From contig NC_065563.1 of assembly GCF_022605725.1 (NCBI RefSeq), forward strand, positions 10,380,518 through 10,444,517: a DNA stretch of 64,000 bases. The letters are read 5' to 3'. Shown here one piece after another: positions 44,720 through 54,277 of the stretch. How positions within the stretch are numbered: position 1 is the first letter of the stretch; every line of letters begins with the position of its first letter. This DNA is from Anthonomus grandis grandis. Its lineage: Eukaryota; Arthropoda; Insecta; Coleoptera; Curculionidae. Below the pieces are notes generated by a model that was not told where the DNA came from, did not search any database, and saw only the letters and a program-made list of their open reading frames with translations. The position numbers and the translations under genes were made by a program.

Positions 44720-46490
44720 GAACCTACCCTTACCCCCCCCCCCACCCACCCCACACAACTTACCAGTAAGAAATTTTATTTCAAAAATCATTGTTTTCCA
44801 TAATAATGCGCATGAGTAACAGCTGGTTTCGTCCTAATTTCCAATAACAAAGTTTGTTTATTTATATTTGATAAAATTATATATATGTATATTAATAAAT
44901 ATTTAATACAAAAACAGTGCCATTAGATTGGATATAATAAACCAAAAACAGTGATTTTTCAAGAGAATTTCTTACTGGGAAAATGTTTGGGGTGGGTGGG
45001 GGGGGTAAGGGTTTTGCTGATAAAAAACAATGTTTTTGCATTAAATATATATTTAATATTTAATTTAATAACACGGTTTATTTAAATTTAATATAATTTT
45101 ATTTTATTAAATTTAAATAAACCGTGTTATTAAATTAAATATTAAATATATATTTAATGCAAAAACATTGTTTTTTATCAGCACAACCCTTACCTCCCCC
45201 CACCCACCCCACACAACTTACCAGTAAGAAATTTTATTTCAAAAATCATTGTTTTCCATAATAATGCGCATGAGTAACAGCTGGTTTCGTCCTAATTTCC
45301 AATAACAAAGTTTGTTTATTTATATTTGATAAAATTATATATATGTATATTAATAAATATTTAATACAAAAACAGTGCCATTAGAGTGGATATAATAAAC
45401 CAAAAACAGGGATTTTTCAAAAGAATTTCTTACTGGGAAAATGTTTGGGTTGGGTGGGGGGGTAAGGGTTGTGCTGATAAAAAACAATGTTTTTGCATTA
45501 AATATATATTTAATATTTAATTTAATAACACGGTTTATTTAAATTTAATATAATTTTATTTTATTAAATTTAAATAAACCGTGTTATTAAATTAAATATT
45601 GAATATATATTTAATGCAAAAACATTGTTTTTTATCAGCACAACCCTTACCCCTCCCACCCACCCCACACTACTTACCAGTAAGAAATTTTATTTCAAAA
45701 ATCATTGTTTTTCATAATAATGCGCATGAGTAACAGCTGGTTTCGTCCTAATTTCCAATAACAAAGTTTGTTTATTTATATTTGATAAAATTATATATAT
45801 GTATATTAATAAATATTTAATACAAAAACAGTGCCATTAGATTGGATATAATAAACCAAAAACAGGGATTTTTCAAAAGAATTTCTTACTGGGAAAATGT
45901 TTCGGGTGGGTGGGGGGGTAAGGGTTGTGCTGATAAAAAACAATGTTTTTCCATTAAATATATATTTAATATTTAATTTAATAACACGGTTTATTTAAAT
46001 TTAATATAATTTTATTTTATTAAATTTAAATAAACCGTGATATTAAATTAAATATTGAATATATATTTAATGCAAAAACATTGTTTTTTATCAGCACAAC
46101 CCTTACCCCCCCCCACCCACCCCACACAACTTACCAGTAAGATATTTTATTTCAAAAATCATTGTTTTTCATAATAATGCGCATGAGTAACAGCTGGTTT
46201 CGTCCTAATTTCCAATAACAAAGTTTGTTTATTTATATTTGATAAAATTATATATATGTATATTAATAAATATTTAATACAAAAACAGTGCCATTAGATT
46301 GGATGTAATAAACCAAAAACAGGGATTTTTCAAAAGAATTTCTTACTGGGAAAATGTTTGGGGTGGGGGGGGGGGGGGTAAGGGTTGTGTTGATAAAAAA
46401 AACAATGTTTTTGCATTAAATATATATTCAATATTTAATTTAATAACACGGTTTATTTAAATTTAATATAATTTCATATATAAATATTTA
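44720..46490. repeat. Tandem array of ~458-bp palindromic units with G-rich and C-rich tracts (about 3.9 copies)
   Basis: The C-rich tract (CCCTTACCCCCCCCCCCACC then CACCCCACACAAC) occurs at about 44727, 45187, 45647 and 46102; the G-rich counterpart (GGGGTGGGTGGGGGGGGTAA GGG class) at about 44989, 45446, 45902 and 46358. Between each G tract and the next C tract lies a near-perfect palindrome: arms run from AATTTCTTACTGG to CCAGTAAGAAATT (44968 to 45231 in the first), about 130 bp each, through ACAATGTTTTTGCATTAAAT and AATAACACGGTTTATTTAAA to an AT-only centre near 45100. The ~195-bp spacer contains AATGCGCATGAGTAACAGCT. Copies are very alike. A decayed partial unit continues to about 46560. 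No gene. Confidence 0.92.
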
Positions 46491-46564
46491 GTAAAAAAAC
46501 AGCGTTATTAGCTCGGATAATATGGACGAAAAATAGTGATTTTTTAGAAATATTTAATCAAATA

Positions 46565-47330
46565 TTTGAGTTATAGTAGTCGAGTTTAAAAACTATATAA
46601 TATGTAAATCCCGTGTCAGTTTTTTTAAATGCCAGAAATGAACATATATTAAAAAGATTTATAAATATACGAAAACCAATATGCTTGGGAACCTCCAAAC
46701 TCATCCCAATGATAACAAATGACCCTCTAATGCCTGCAGGAAGTCAAAGATGACCTCCAATAATATTTTTTACACTTAACACAGTATTTTAGTAATAGAA
46801 AAAGATGTTTCCATAAACTCCCAACGTACCTTATATTAATTTAAGTTATGCAATAAAAAAAAAATCGTTATTTTACTTTAAATGACCCTTTCGACCTTAT
46901 GGTGGGCGACAATATAATTGTCACACTTTTTCTCCCGTTTTACCTCTCTCGCTCTCTCGATCCCGCGAGATGATAAAATAAGATGCTGTTTTTGTTGGGC
47001 GCCAGGTTGTCCCCGATTTGACACCTCGATAACCCTAATTTAGTGTTTTTTTTTTTTTTCGTTTTTAATAATTTTAGTATTCACATACATGTTGGATTAT
47101 GTTGTCGTCCCACTGTGAACATTCTTAGGGGCTTATTTGACGCTTTAATAATTGTGTTTATTTCTTACGGTTGGACCAGTAGAAGTAGAAGCTTAAATTA
47201 TCTTGTGGCATACCTGTAAAATAAAAGAGAATATAATTAATAAAAAAAGAAACTGGAAAATATATGAACTTTTCGTCTCACTTCCACTTGACTAATTGTT
47301 ATTAACTTTGTTATTAATTTTTGGCCTAAA
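46565..47330. other. Non-coding stretch between array and direct repeat
   Basis: 46640-46780 has CTCCAAACTCATCCCAATGA and CTAATGCCTGCAGGAAGTCA, weak relatives of the CCTGGAA family. 46880-47200 is unique DNA (ATGGTGGGCGACAATATAAT, TCTCGATCCCGCGAGATGAT, GTTGGGCGCCAGGTTGTCCC) with a T18 run. No gene found. Confidence 0.4.
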
Positions 47331-47985
47331 AAGCCTACACGATAATTTAGTTTTAGTTTACGGCATGTGTAGATTTTTGGTTGAATTTCAATCATAATTA
47401 TCGAATAATATGTCCACGTGATATCTTATTTACATTTCACAAGAAGGTTTATTATATATCACATTAGGTTTACATATTAATTAAGTTAAACTTTTTTTAT
47501 GTATGGTATATTGTATACTATTTCAAGACGTTTACAAAGTGCGTTTAATGAAATGAGCTTTTAAACAGATATACTTACCATCAATAAAACGTTGAATATT
47601 TAGTTATAGGACACCAGTATAAAATTTTTATTTTTATCGTTAAATAATTGTTGATATGAAATTTATTATAAAGGTATCTATTTAAGCCTAAATTTTGTTA
47701 TACTCGTATTATACCGGAAACTCTACCAATAAACTTCAAATTTATAGTCAATATTTTTTAATTAAATAAAATCTATATTTTTTTTATAAAATAAATTTTA
47801 TGTTTTAAACCCTTGTTTAGTTTTCAGCAATTTTGTACTCTCTACTTTTTTTCTAGATTTCTTTGTGTATGGTATTCCATTATTACACTATAATATATAT
47901 ACGTGTATGAAAAGTATATCGTATGCTATACAGGGGCTTAAATGTGATATCGGGGTTATTTTATCACATATTGCTTGATGTGAAC
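47330..47985 (+). repeat. ~700-bp direct repeat, copy 2
   Basis: Partner of 43690-44450, 3.65 kb apart and in the same orientation, together bracketing the palindromic array. It ends at TTTTATCACATATT, the same point where copy 1 runs on into sequence related to 46550-46600 (GTAGTGATCGAGTTTAAA against GTAGTCGAGTTTAAAAAC). Confidence 0.88.
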
Positions 47986-47989
47986 AGGA

Positions 47990-48290
47990 TTTTTATATAG
48001 TGTGTCAACTTTGAAGTCGAATATCTTAAAAACTAGTAGGGCTATTCTCATGAAACAAAAAGCAAAATATTCAGAAGAATAATGTTTATAGCTTAAAATA
48101 GTTTAGTCAAAAGTTTCGAAAATATCGCGGTTTTTTAGGTAATAATCTCCAAAATGGAAGTTTAATTTTCCAAAGTGGCCATCCACTTTCAAGTCCCATA
48201 TCTCAAAAATCTTTTGGGTTATTCTCATAAAACAAAAACCGTAATATTTAGCAGAATATTTCTCAGTTTAATAAAAACTTCTGACTTGAT
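47990..48290 (+). repeat. Tandem pair of ~180-bp units
   Basis: ACTTTGAAGTCGAATATCTT with GGGCTATTCTCATGAAACAA (48009-48060) is repeated as ACTTTCAAGTCCCATATCTC with GGGTTATTCTCATAAAACAA (48188-48240). The word ATATCTCA(G/A)AAA also appears in the innermost inverted pair at 35580 and 36400, so the unit may be a distant relative. Non-coding. Confidence 0.6.
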
Positions 48291-50600
48291 TTGCGTTAAG
48301 TTTCAACGGAAACTTTCTGTCCTCACATAGATATCAACCTAAACAAAAGACGGTGTCGGCTCTTTTGTTTTCCCATAAACCCTTGTCTTTAATATATGCA
48401 TATGAATAAACCATGACAGTTTAATGCTAAAAATAATCTTAAAACGGGATCGCCTGTATGTATAGCAAGTAAAAAAAAACAGTTTTATGCCATGTTTGTG
48501 TATGTCTTTATGCTTTTAATTAGGGACGGTGCCATCATACGATAAAAGCGACAATAAATCATCCGATTTAATTCGGTTTTAGGTCGCGATCTTTCAATTA
48601 TTATTCCGGCTTATCTGCATCATGTAAGTTGATATTATTGACTGGGACAAAAGGCGTTTTTTTTTCGGGGTCAAACATCCATCTATCCACCCTTACTATG
48701 GCACCCTTATTGGGCTTTCTCACAATAATTTACATGCGTGTTTATTTAGGCTCTTTTTTCCTTTTAATGGTCACCTTTTATATGACCATTACCCGCGTTG
48801 TTTTCTTACTAAAATTCAGTCACGTAAATATTTGATGTTAATATCCCTATTTGGGGGTGGGAACTGTTCAGCTGCAGGGTGTGAGAAATAGTCAATTTTT
48901 TTTTAAGTTGTCTTTTTTTTTATCACGTATTACTACACAAATCTCCCGATTAATTACACTCAATCAATCATCAACACCCCGTTGATTCACGCGTTTTAAT
49001 GGCTGCTCATAAATACTGTTTATGACTGATTTCCACCGTTTAATTAAACCGGTTCACACAAATCAATTTTTATTAAAAACACACGATGGTTGTCTAATAA
49101 GAAAAATTGTACTAAAAAAAAAGATACCCTTGTGAATTCTTAATATTGGTCCCTCTCTCTGAAGGGGATGCAGGGGAAAGCAGCCGGATTTAATAAAAAT
49201 TCCAAAAGTTTATGTAACGCCGTACGACTTGAAAGGGATTTAGGGAAATGGAGAGAGAGAGAGAAAGAGAAAAAAAGAGGAGTATATTGTCTGCTTTTTT
49301 ATTTTTGAGTGGTATAAGGAATATTATAGTTTTTGATTGGTGAAAACGACCTAATTTGTATGTAGGGAAATGCAATGGAATTTCTTAGTAAATGCTTTTC
49401 CGTCTCACTTCCATGAAACATTGACTATTTGTTCTTATTTTCCATCTCAGTCCCACGAATCATAGATGAGCGTCATAAAATAAGGTTCGATTAAATAACA
49501 TTTGGCGCGGACTATAAATAGGTTGCTGGCAAACGACATATGCTGCGTTCTAGATTTGGTTGCTGGATATCGATCGGGCGCTAGCTTCACAGATATTTAT
49601 GAAAAAATATCTAGAAAAACAGCGCAAAGTGGCAACATTGGATACGTGCATTGTAAGCATAAAGGTATTCTACGTTGCCAAGTTGCTTTTTTTTCGTTAA
49701 CTTTTGTGTCAAGAAGGTCTTTTTTTTTATTCTGAAAAATGTGTTGATTACTCTCAAAGTATATATTAATAGTCAGTAATGATAAATATGGATATTTGCC
49801 GAGCTTTAAATTAAACACATTTACTGGTTTAATTATTATATAATCAAGAAAATAAAAATAGCAGAAGAGAGATTTTTCTTTTTTCTCACAAAAACGTTAT
49901 TCTTAATTACTAGCAAAATTCTAACCAAAAAAACGTGAAGTGATGTTCTTGTTTGTCAAAAGTCAATTGTCACTTTTTAGGTTATGCTGCATTGGTTGCA
50001 CGCTGTATATTTAAGGAAAGAAACACTCAACGATTTATTAAAGCTAAGTATATACTAACTTATTCTAAGACACACGACTAACCCTAATCCAAGTAATTCT
50101 TTCTCTAATAATATTCTTCTCAGAAGATATGAAGTTGTGCTCTGGTTCTCTGCAAACCACCGATCTTTCTAGATAACTTTACCTGTCTCGTTCCTATTGC
50201 TTTGAAATATAAAAAATAATATTTCTAGGTGTTATATAAAAAATAATATTTCTAGGTGTTAGCATGGCTTCTTGGGCGCTCTACTACTACAAAGCGATAG
50301 TGAGTATAAACCGCGATAAACTAAGGTTTTTTTTAATAAAAATGAATTAAAAGGTCAACTTCCAAAGGATTTGAATTAAACTTTTTTCTGTATTATATAA
50401 TAAATGTCTAACAACGGATTTGAGATGGTTGCAAACCTTTACAAACGAACGTTTTTTAATTAAAATTTATTGAGTTGAGAGATGTTATAAATGCCAACGG
50501 ATATGGATAAAACTTTTCCTTATAGCCGTTAGGAGTTACGCAGCCCTTTATATTTTTTTACATCTAACAAATCAGTAATTTTTTACCAAGCTACTTTTGT
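48290..50600. other. Unique non-coding DNA, 2.3 kb
   Basis: Mostly ordinary-complexity DNA, for example ATACGATAAAAGCGACAATA, TTTAGGTCGCGATCTTTCAA and ACACCCCGTTGATTCACGCG, with a GA tract at about 49250-49280 and a 25-bp tandem duplication (AATAATATTTCTAGGTGTTA) at about 50213-50262. CTATAAATA at 49511-49519 resembles a TATA box, but I see no initiator or coding sequence behind it. Frames at 48629-48835 and 49502-49735 match nothing and the latter lacks an ATG. Possible regulatory DNA; nothing firmer can be said. Confidence 0.4.
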
Positions 50601-50605
50601 TTGTA

Positions 50606-50942
50606 GATGCTTATAATTAATCGATCAAAAGAACTTACCTGAAGTTCGATCGTAATTATATGAAGGTCCAGTCCGAAAATATTACAATATTGTTTACTAT
50701 GTAGTACATGCTTCTTCTACTCTAGAGCATAATGTTTAAAGAAAATAGGTCTAGTCCTGCTCCATTACATATCCCCATCTCCTTGATGCCCCGTGTCCGA
50801 GTCATTGTTTTAAAGATTTCCCTTCCGGTTTTTCCGTGTACATATACTCTGGTTGAGGGTGGGGGGGTTGTAATATTTTCGGACTGGATCTTCATATAAT
50901 TACGATCGAACTTCAGGTAAGTTCTTTTGAACGATTAATTAT
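50606..50942. repeat. Inverted repeat in the DIRS-like 3' region
   Basis: AAGAACTTACCTGAAGTTCG, then ATCGTAATTATATGAAG and GTCCAGTCCGAAAATATTAC at about 50628-50692, is mirrored by AATATTTTCGGACTGGATCT, TCATATAATTACGATCGAAC and TTCAGGTAAGTTCTTTTGAA at about 50872-50935. Arm length is about 70 bp and the loop about 175 bp. A further partial copy of the tip (GGTCCAGTCCTCAATATTAC) follows at 50950-50995. Confidence 0.85.
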
Positions 50943-51274
50943 ATTTCAGGTCCAGTCCTCAATATTACAATAATTGTTTACTATGTAGATGTTTAAAGTC
51001 GGAAGCCGAAAAACAGTGCATTTAAAATATATGTAGATACATACCCAAGTATCTAATGCTTTAAATATAACAACCTATAAGTAAATAAAAAGAAAAATAA
51101 ACTGAACTTTTATTTCCCAAAAACAAAACAAAAATTAAACTCTTTAGTAGTACTTGACCGTTTGTAGATAAGTATAAAAATGAGATATAAATATTATTAT
51201 GCCTTAAAAAACTTATCCTAGAAGACAAAGTAATTTAATTATTTTGTGTTTCAAGAATTGAATCAAGAAAACTC

Positions 51275-52150
51275 TTATGAGTCCAGAGAGAGTCCGTTTC
51301 TTAATGCGGCTAAAGTCGATGCGTGCCGAACCGAATGAGGTTTGAAAACAGACGAGTCGACTCCCGCTGCCTGTAAGGTCTCCTTTACCCATTTACTTAA
51401 AGTTTGCTTTGTAGCAGGTTTATGAGGCTTTTTATATGTGATTAACAGTTTGAGGCATTCATGTCGCAGATTTTGTGTAGCTTCTAAATATTTCTTAAGC
51501 GTTGATGCTACACATAAGTTGGGATTATCAAAAAAGGGCAAATCTAGGCATGGTTGTACTGAATTGACGCTAGATGTCTTAATTAAATCAGGAACAAATA
51601 TTTTGGCTCCTTCGCTAGTAAATTGAATGTTTGGAAGAATTATAAAAGAAAATGTTTGCATTCTATGGCCGGTTCCTAAGGCAAGTAGGGTGATTAATTT
51701 ATGAGAAAGACACTTTAAAGAATCTGTCTCTGTTTTTTCCAAAAAAACTAAAACAATTTGAGGATCTCATGTACAGTTGTATCTTGGCTTCGGTGGTCGA
51801 AGTCTAAAAATTCCCTTCATAAATCTTTTAATTTGGGGATCTTCTCCTAAATCTGATGAAGTTATTAAGGATAAGGCAGCACGGTGGAAGTTACACGTAC
51901 CAAATATGTTGTCCGTTGTTTCAAAAACGTTTTGCAAGAAAGATATCATATGAGAACTGTTCTTTTCGAATGGTGAAAAGTTCCTGTTTACACAAAACTC
52001 CCACCATCGCTTGAATGTTGAATTATACTGCCTTAATGTGTTGCCACTTAAGGATTTTTCCGTAACTGTTACAGCATTTTTCAGTATGCCTTGTATTAAA
52101 AAGGCTTTTCTGATAACCTGGCTACAGCCAGGATAAGGTCCGAGGCAAGA
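51275..52150 (-). pseudogene. DIRS-type tyrosine recombinase, broken
   Basis: Two open pieces: 51949-51767 (FRLRPPKPRYNCT, then a stop) and 51742-51275 (LITLLALGTGHRMQTFSFII, with the first catalytic R in the GHR context, then CLKLLITYKKPHKPATKQTL, VKETLQAAGVDSSVFKPH and SVRHASTLAAL). HSVRH supplies the conserved H-x-x-R. The frame stops straight after RNGLSLDS, so the C-terminal helix that carries the nucleophilic tyrosine is not in frame. In DIRS elements this enzyme integrates the circular cDNA by strand exchange; this copy cannot. Confidence 0.8.
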
Positions 52151-52245
52151 GGATGTTTCTGGTCGCTGAAAGGAGAAAATAAAGTATTATCTGCTGGCCC
52201 AAAAAGTAGCAGATCACCTTCAATCATTTTTTCGAATAAAGGGAA

Positions 52246-52905
52246 TCACGGCTGCGATTTCCAATACGGTACAACTAAAATACCAGATGCCTTGTCGTTT
52301 AAATTTTTTTGCAAGGTTCTTAAAGTTAAAGGAAAAGGCGGAAACGCATAAAATCTTAAACTATTCCAACTTATAGTGAAGGCATCAACCATTTCAGCTT
52401 TTGGGTCTCTCTGCCAAGAAATAAACCTTTTACACTTACGATTTTCCATAGAGGCGAAAAGATCGATTTCGGGAAAACCAAACTTTTCTGTAATTTCTAA
52501 AAATATGTCATTATTAAGGGCCCACTCAGTTTCCGTATTTAAGACACGAGAAGCTTTATCAGCATCATAATTTTCAGCTGAGGGTATGTATGATGCAAAA
52601 ATCCAAATATTTTTGGATTCGCACCAACACCAAATTTTCCTTGTAATATCATTTAACTTCAAAAATTTTACGCTACCCATTTTATTTACACTAGAAACCG
52701 CAGTAGTATTATCGTTACGAATTAAAATCCTACAGCTTGAGTAATTTTTAGCAAAACATTGTAACCCAAGGTAAATAGCTTGGAGTTCTACGGAAATTAA
52801 TGTGTTCGTCTTTATAACGGATATCCCACCATCCATTAGCAGTTTCGCCCTGACAAAATGCACCCCAGCCTGTTCAGCTTGCGTCTGTAAAGATTTCAAG
52901 ATCAA
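52246..52905 (-). pseudogene. DIRS-type RNase H domain
   Basis: 219 open codons: LLMDGGISVIKTNTLISVEL, LQAIYLGLQCFAKNY (E), LIRNDNTTAVSSVNKMGS (D), FASYIPSAENYDADKASR (second D) and IDLFASMENRKCKRFISWQR, which is the characteristic DIRS/Pat RNase H tail before the recombinase. FYAFPPFPLTLRTL is the usual end-block. Upstream it is separated from the RT by about 300 bp with stops (52905-53194). No stop inside this stretch. Confidence 0.83.
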
Positions 52906-53193
52906 AAGAATCTTTCCTTAAATGATTATTTGTGGTATAAATGTTGGAAGCCCACCACTTTAAATCGTTCCGCATAGGATCTGAGATATTCATTTTGCAT
53001 AATAGTTATCACTATTTTGTTGTAATGCCAGATGTTTTTCTCTCTCTAAAATTTTGGTATACACCCAGCCGTATTTAACAGCTAGGCATGCTGACGTTAG
53101 AAGACCTAAAAATTTTTTGCAATTTTTCCTGTTAATTAACAGTTGAGGCCATTTAAAAATTTTTTCGTTTTTCCAATGTTAGCTCTATAGTCA

Positions 53194-53593
53194 TTAAAAC
53201 TGAATTATAAATAAAACCCAGAAATTTAAATCTTCTGTCCGGAAAAAGCAAACTTTTTCCAAATTTACTATAAATCCCAATGAGTCTAATGTGACCATAA
53301 GAATTTGAACACTTTGAGTGCATTTGTCTTTCGATGACCCTAGAACCAAAAAATCATCAAGAAAATTTACGCAAAGTACCCCCCCTGGTATACCGCACAT
53401 GTTCTACTACCGGCCGTAGAAGCTTCGTGAACGTGTAAGGCGCGGTTGTCAAACCAAACGGCAAACAGGTAAATTCATAAAGGGTGTTATTATAAGAAAA
53501 TCTTAAATATTTTCTATGCTCGGGTGCTATTGGGAGTAAATAATATGCATCTTTTAAATCGAGAGTGGCTGCATATGAGTTTTTCTGATACAT
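53194..53593 (-). pseudogene. DIRS-type reverse transcriptase fragment
   Basis: Two overlapping frames: 53593-53357 (YAATLDLKDAYYLLPIA, motif A with D kept, then YEFTCLPFGLTTAPYTFTKL) and 53400-53194 (MCGIPGGVLCVNFLDDFLVL, motif C; the usual YLDD is FLDD, then SLGFIVNLEKVCF). A frameshift lies near 53390. The N-terminal RT part before motif A is missing because the inverted repeat begins at 53597. Confidence 0.85.
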
Positions 53594-53725
53594 CGGACGC
53601 GGGGCATCAAGGAGATGGGGATAGGTAATGGAGCAGGGCCGGACTTATTTTCTTTAAACATTGTGCTCTAGAGTAGAAGAAACATGTACTACATAGTAAA
53701 CAATTATTGTAATATTTAACCTGTT

Positions 53726-53920
53726 ATAAAATACAACATATAAAAAAAATATGTAGTGGATTAATAAAATTATATATTAAATGAAAAATTGGAAAGTCGA
53801 TTTGACATCATTGTCTGAGAACCGCACATAAATATTTTAAAGAAAGAAAATCAACCAATATGCCCCTTTTGTAATGGCTATAATTTTACCATAAAACATA
53901 TTTTTGCACTTTTCAACATA
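53726..53920. other. AT-rich spacer
   Basis: Between the DIRS-like end and the next LINE fragment. A short stretch at 53855-53920 reads CPFCNGYNFTIKHIFALFNI on the plus strand, which may be a scrap of a C-terminal LINE zinc-finger tail (CPFC...H), but it is too short to assign. Confidence 0.3.
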
Positions 53921-53922
53921 CA

Positions 53923-54270
53923 TTGAAAATAGACACAACTTACGAAAATATAATAAAATATTCAAAAAAAGTAAATCTATATAAGGTAGGTAACAAAATA
54001 ATAAATATTTTACATCTAAATATTAGAGGGCTTTGCTGTGGTATTATTATTTTAACTGAACGGCATAAATTAGACTCAATCCTACAATTTAACGTTCCCG
54101 GGTATACTATATATTATAACAATGGTAACTATAATACGTTTGATGGAATTATTGTTTAATCAAAAATGCATTTGAATCCAAATTTCGTCAACTTTAAAGT
54201 ACAAACTTCAAAAGTAACAATAACGAAAATTAATTTGTCAATTAAAAATATAAATTATAATATATTTGCA
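53923..54270 (+). pseudogene. LINE endonuclease N-terminal fragment, CR1/Jockey type
   Basis: It reads KIINILHLNIRG (start of the EEP endonuclease), then, after a deletion, IIILTERHKLDSILQFNVPG (the LTET strand, here LTER, so the catalytic E is shifted or lost), YTIYYNNGNYNTFDGIIV, a stop at 54157, then NFVNFKVQTSKVTITKINL and NYNIFAVYT. It breaks exactly where the inverted-repeat element begins at 54278, so that element inserted into or next to this LINE. A (GAAT)n-like tail at 55640-55656 may be the LINE's 3' end. Confidence 0.72.
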
Positions 54271-54277
54271 GTATATA

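Larger units (their letters stand above)
50605..53725 (-). mobile_element. DIRS-like tyrosine-recombinase retrotransposon, degenerate
   Basis: On the minus strand the order is RT (53593-53194), RNase H (52905-52246) and tyrosine recombinase (about 52150-51275), the DIRS order. DIRS elements lack LTRs and carry inverted terminal repeats: here 53597-53720 is the inverse complement of about 50663-50805 (shared words GTTTACTATGTAGTACATG, CTACTCTAGAGCA, CCTATCCCCATCTCCTTGAT). A second inverted pair lies inside the left end (50606-50690 against 50865-50942: GAACTTACCTGAAGTTCGAT and its complement), as expected for the internal complementary region. Gag is not recognisable and the RT N-terminus is truncated. 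Confidence 0.85.

Noticed and set aside
44720..46490. Telomere or subtelomere array
   Set aside because: The GGGTAAGGG and CCCTTACCC words occur once per 458-bp unit and there is no run of TTAGG or TTAGGG repeats.
48629..48835. 68-codon hydrophobic plus-strand frame
   Set aside because: Hydrophobicity follows from T-rich DNA; no start context, splice signal or homology that I recognise.
49502..49735. 77-codon frame behind CTATAAATA
   Set aside because: The frame starts at TTG, not ATG; its only ATG-less beginning and T-rich end argue against a gene, and no initiator was found.
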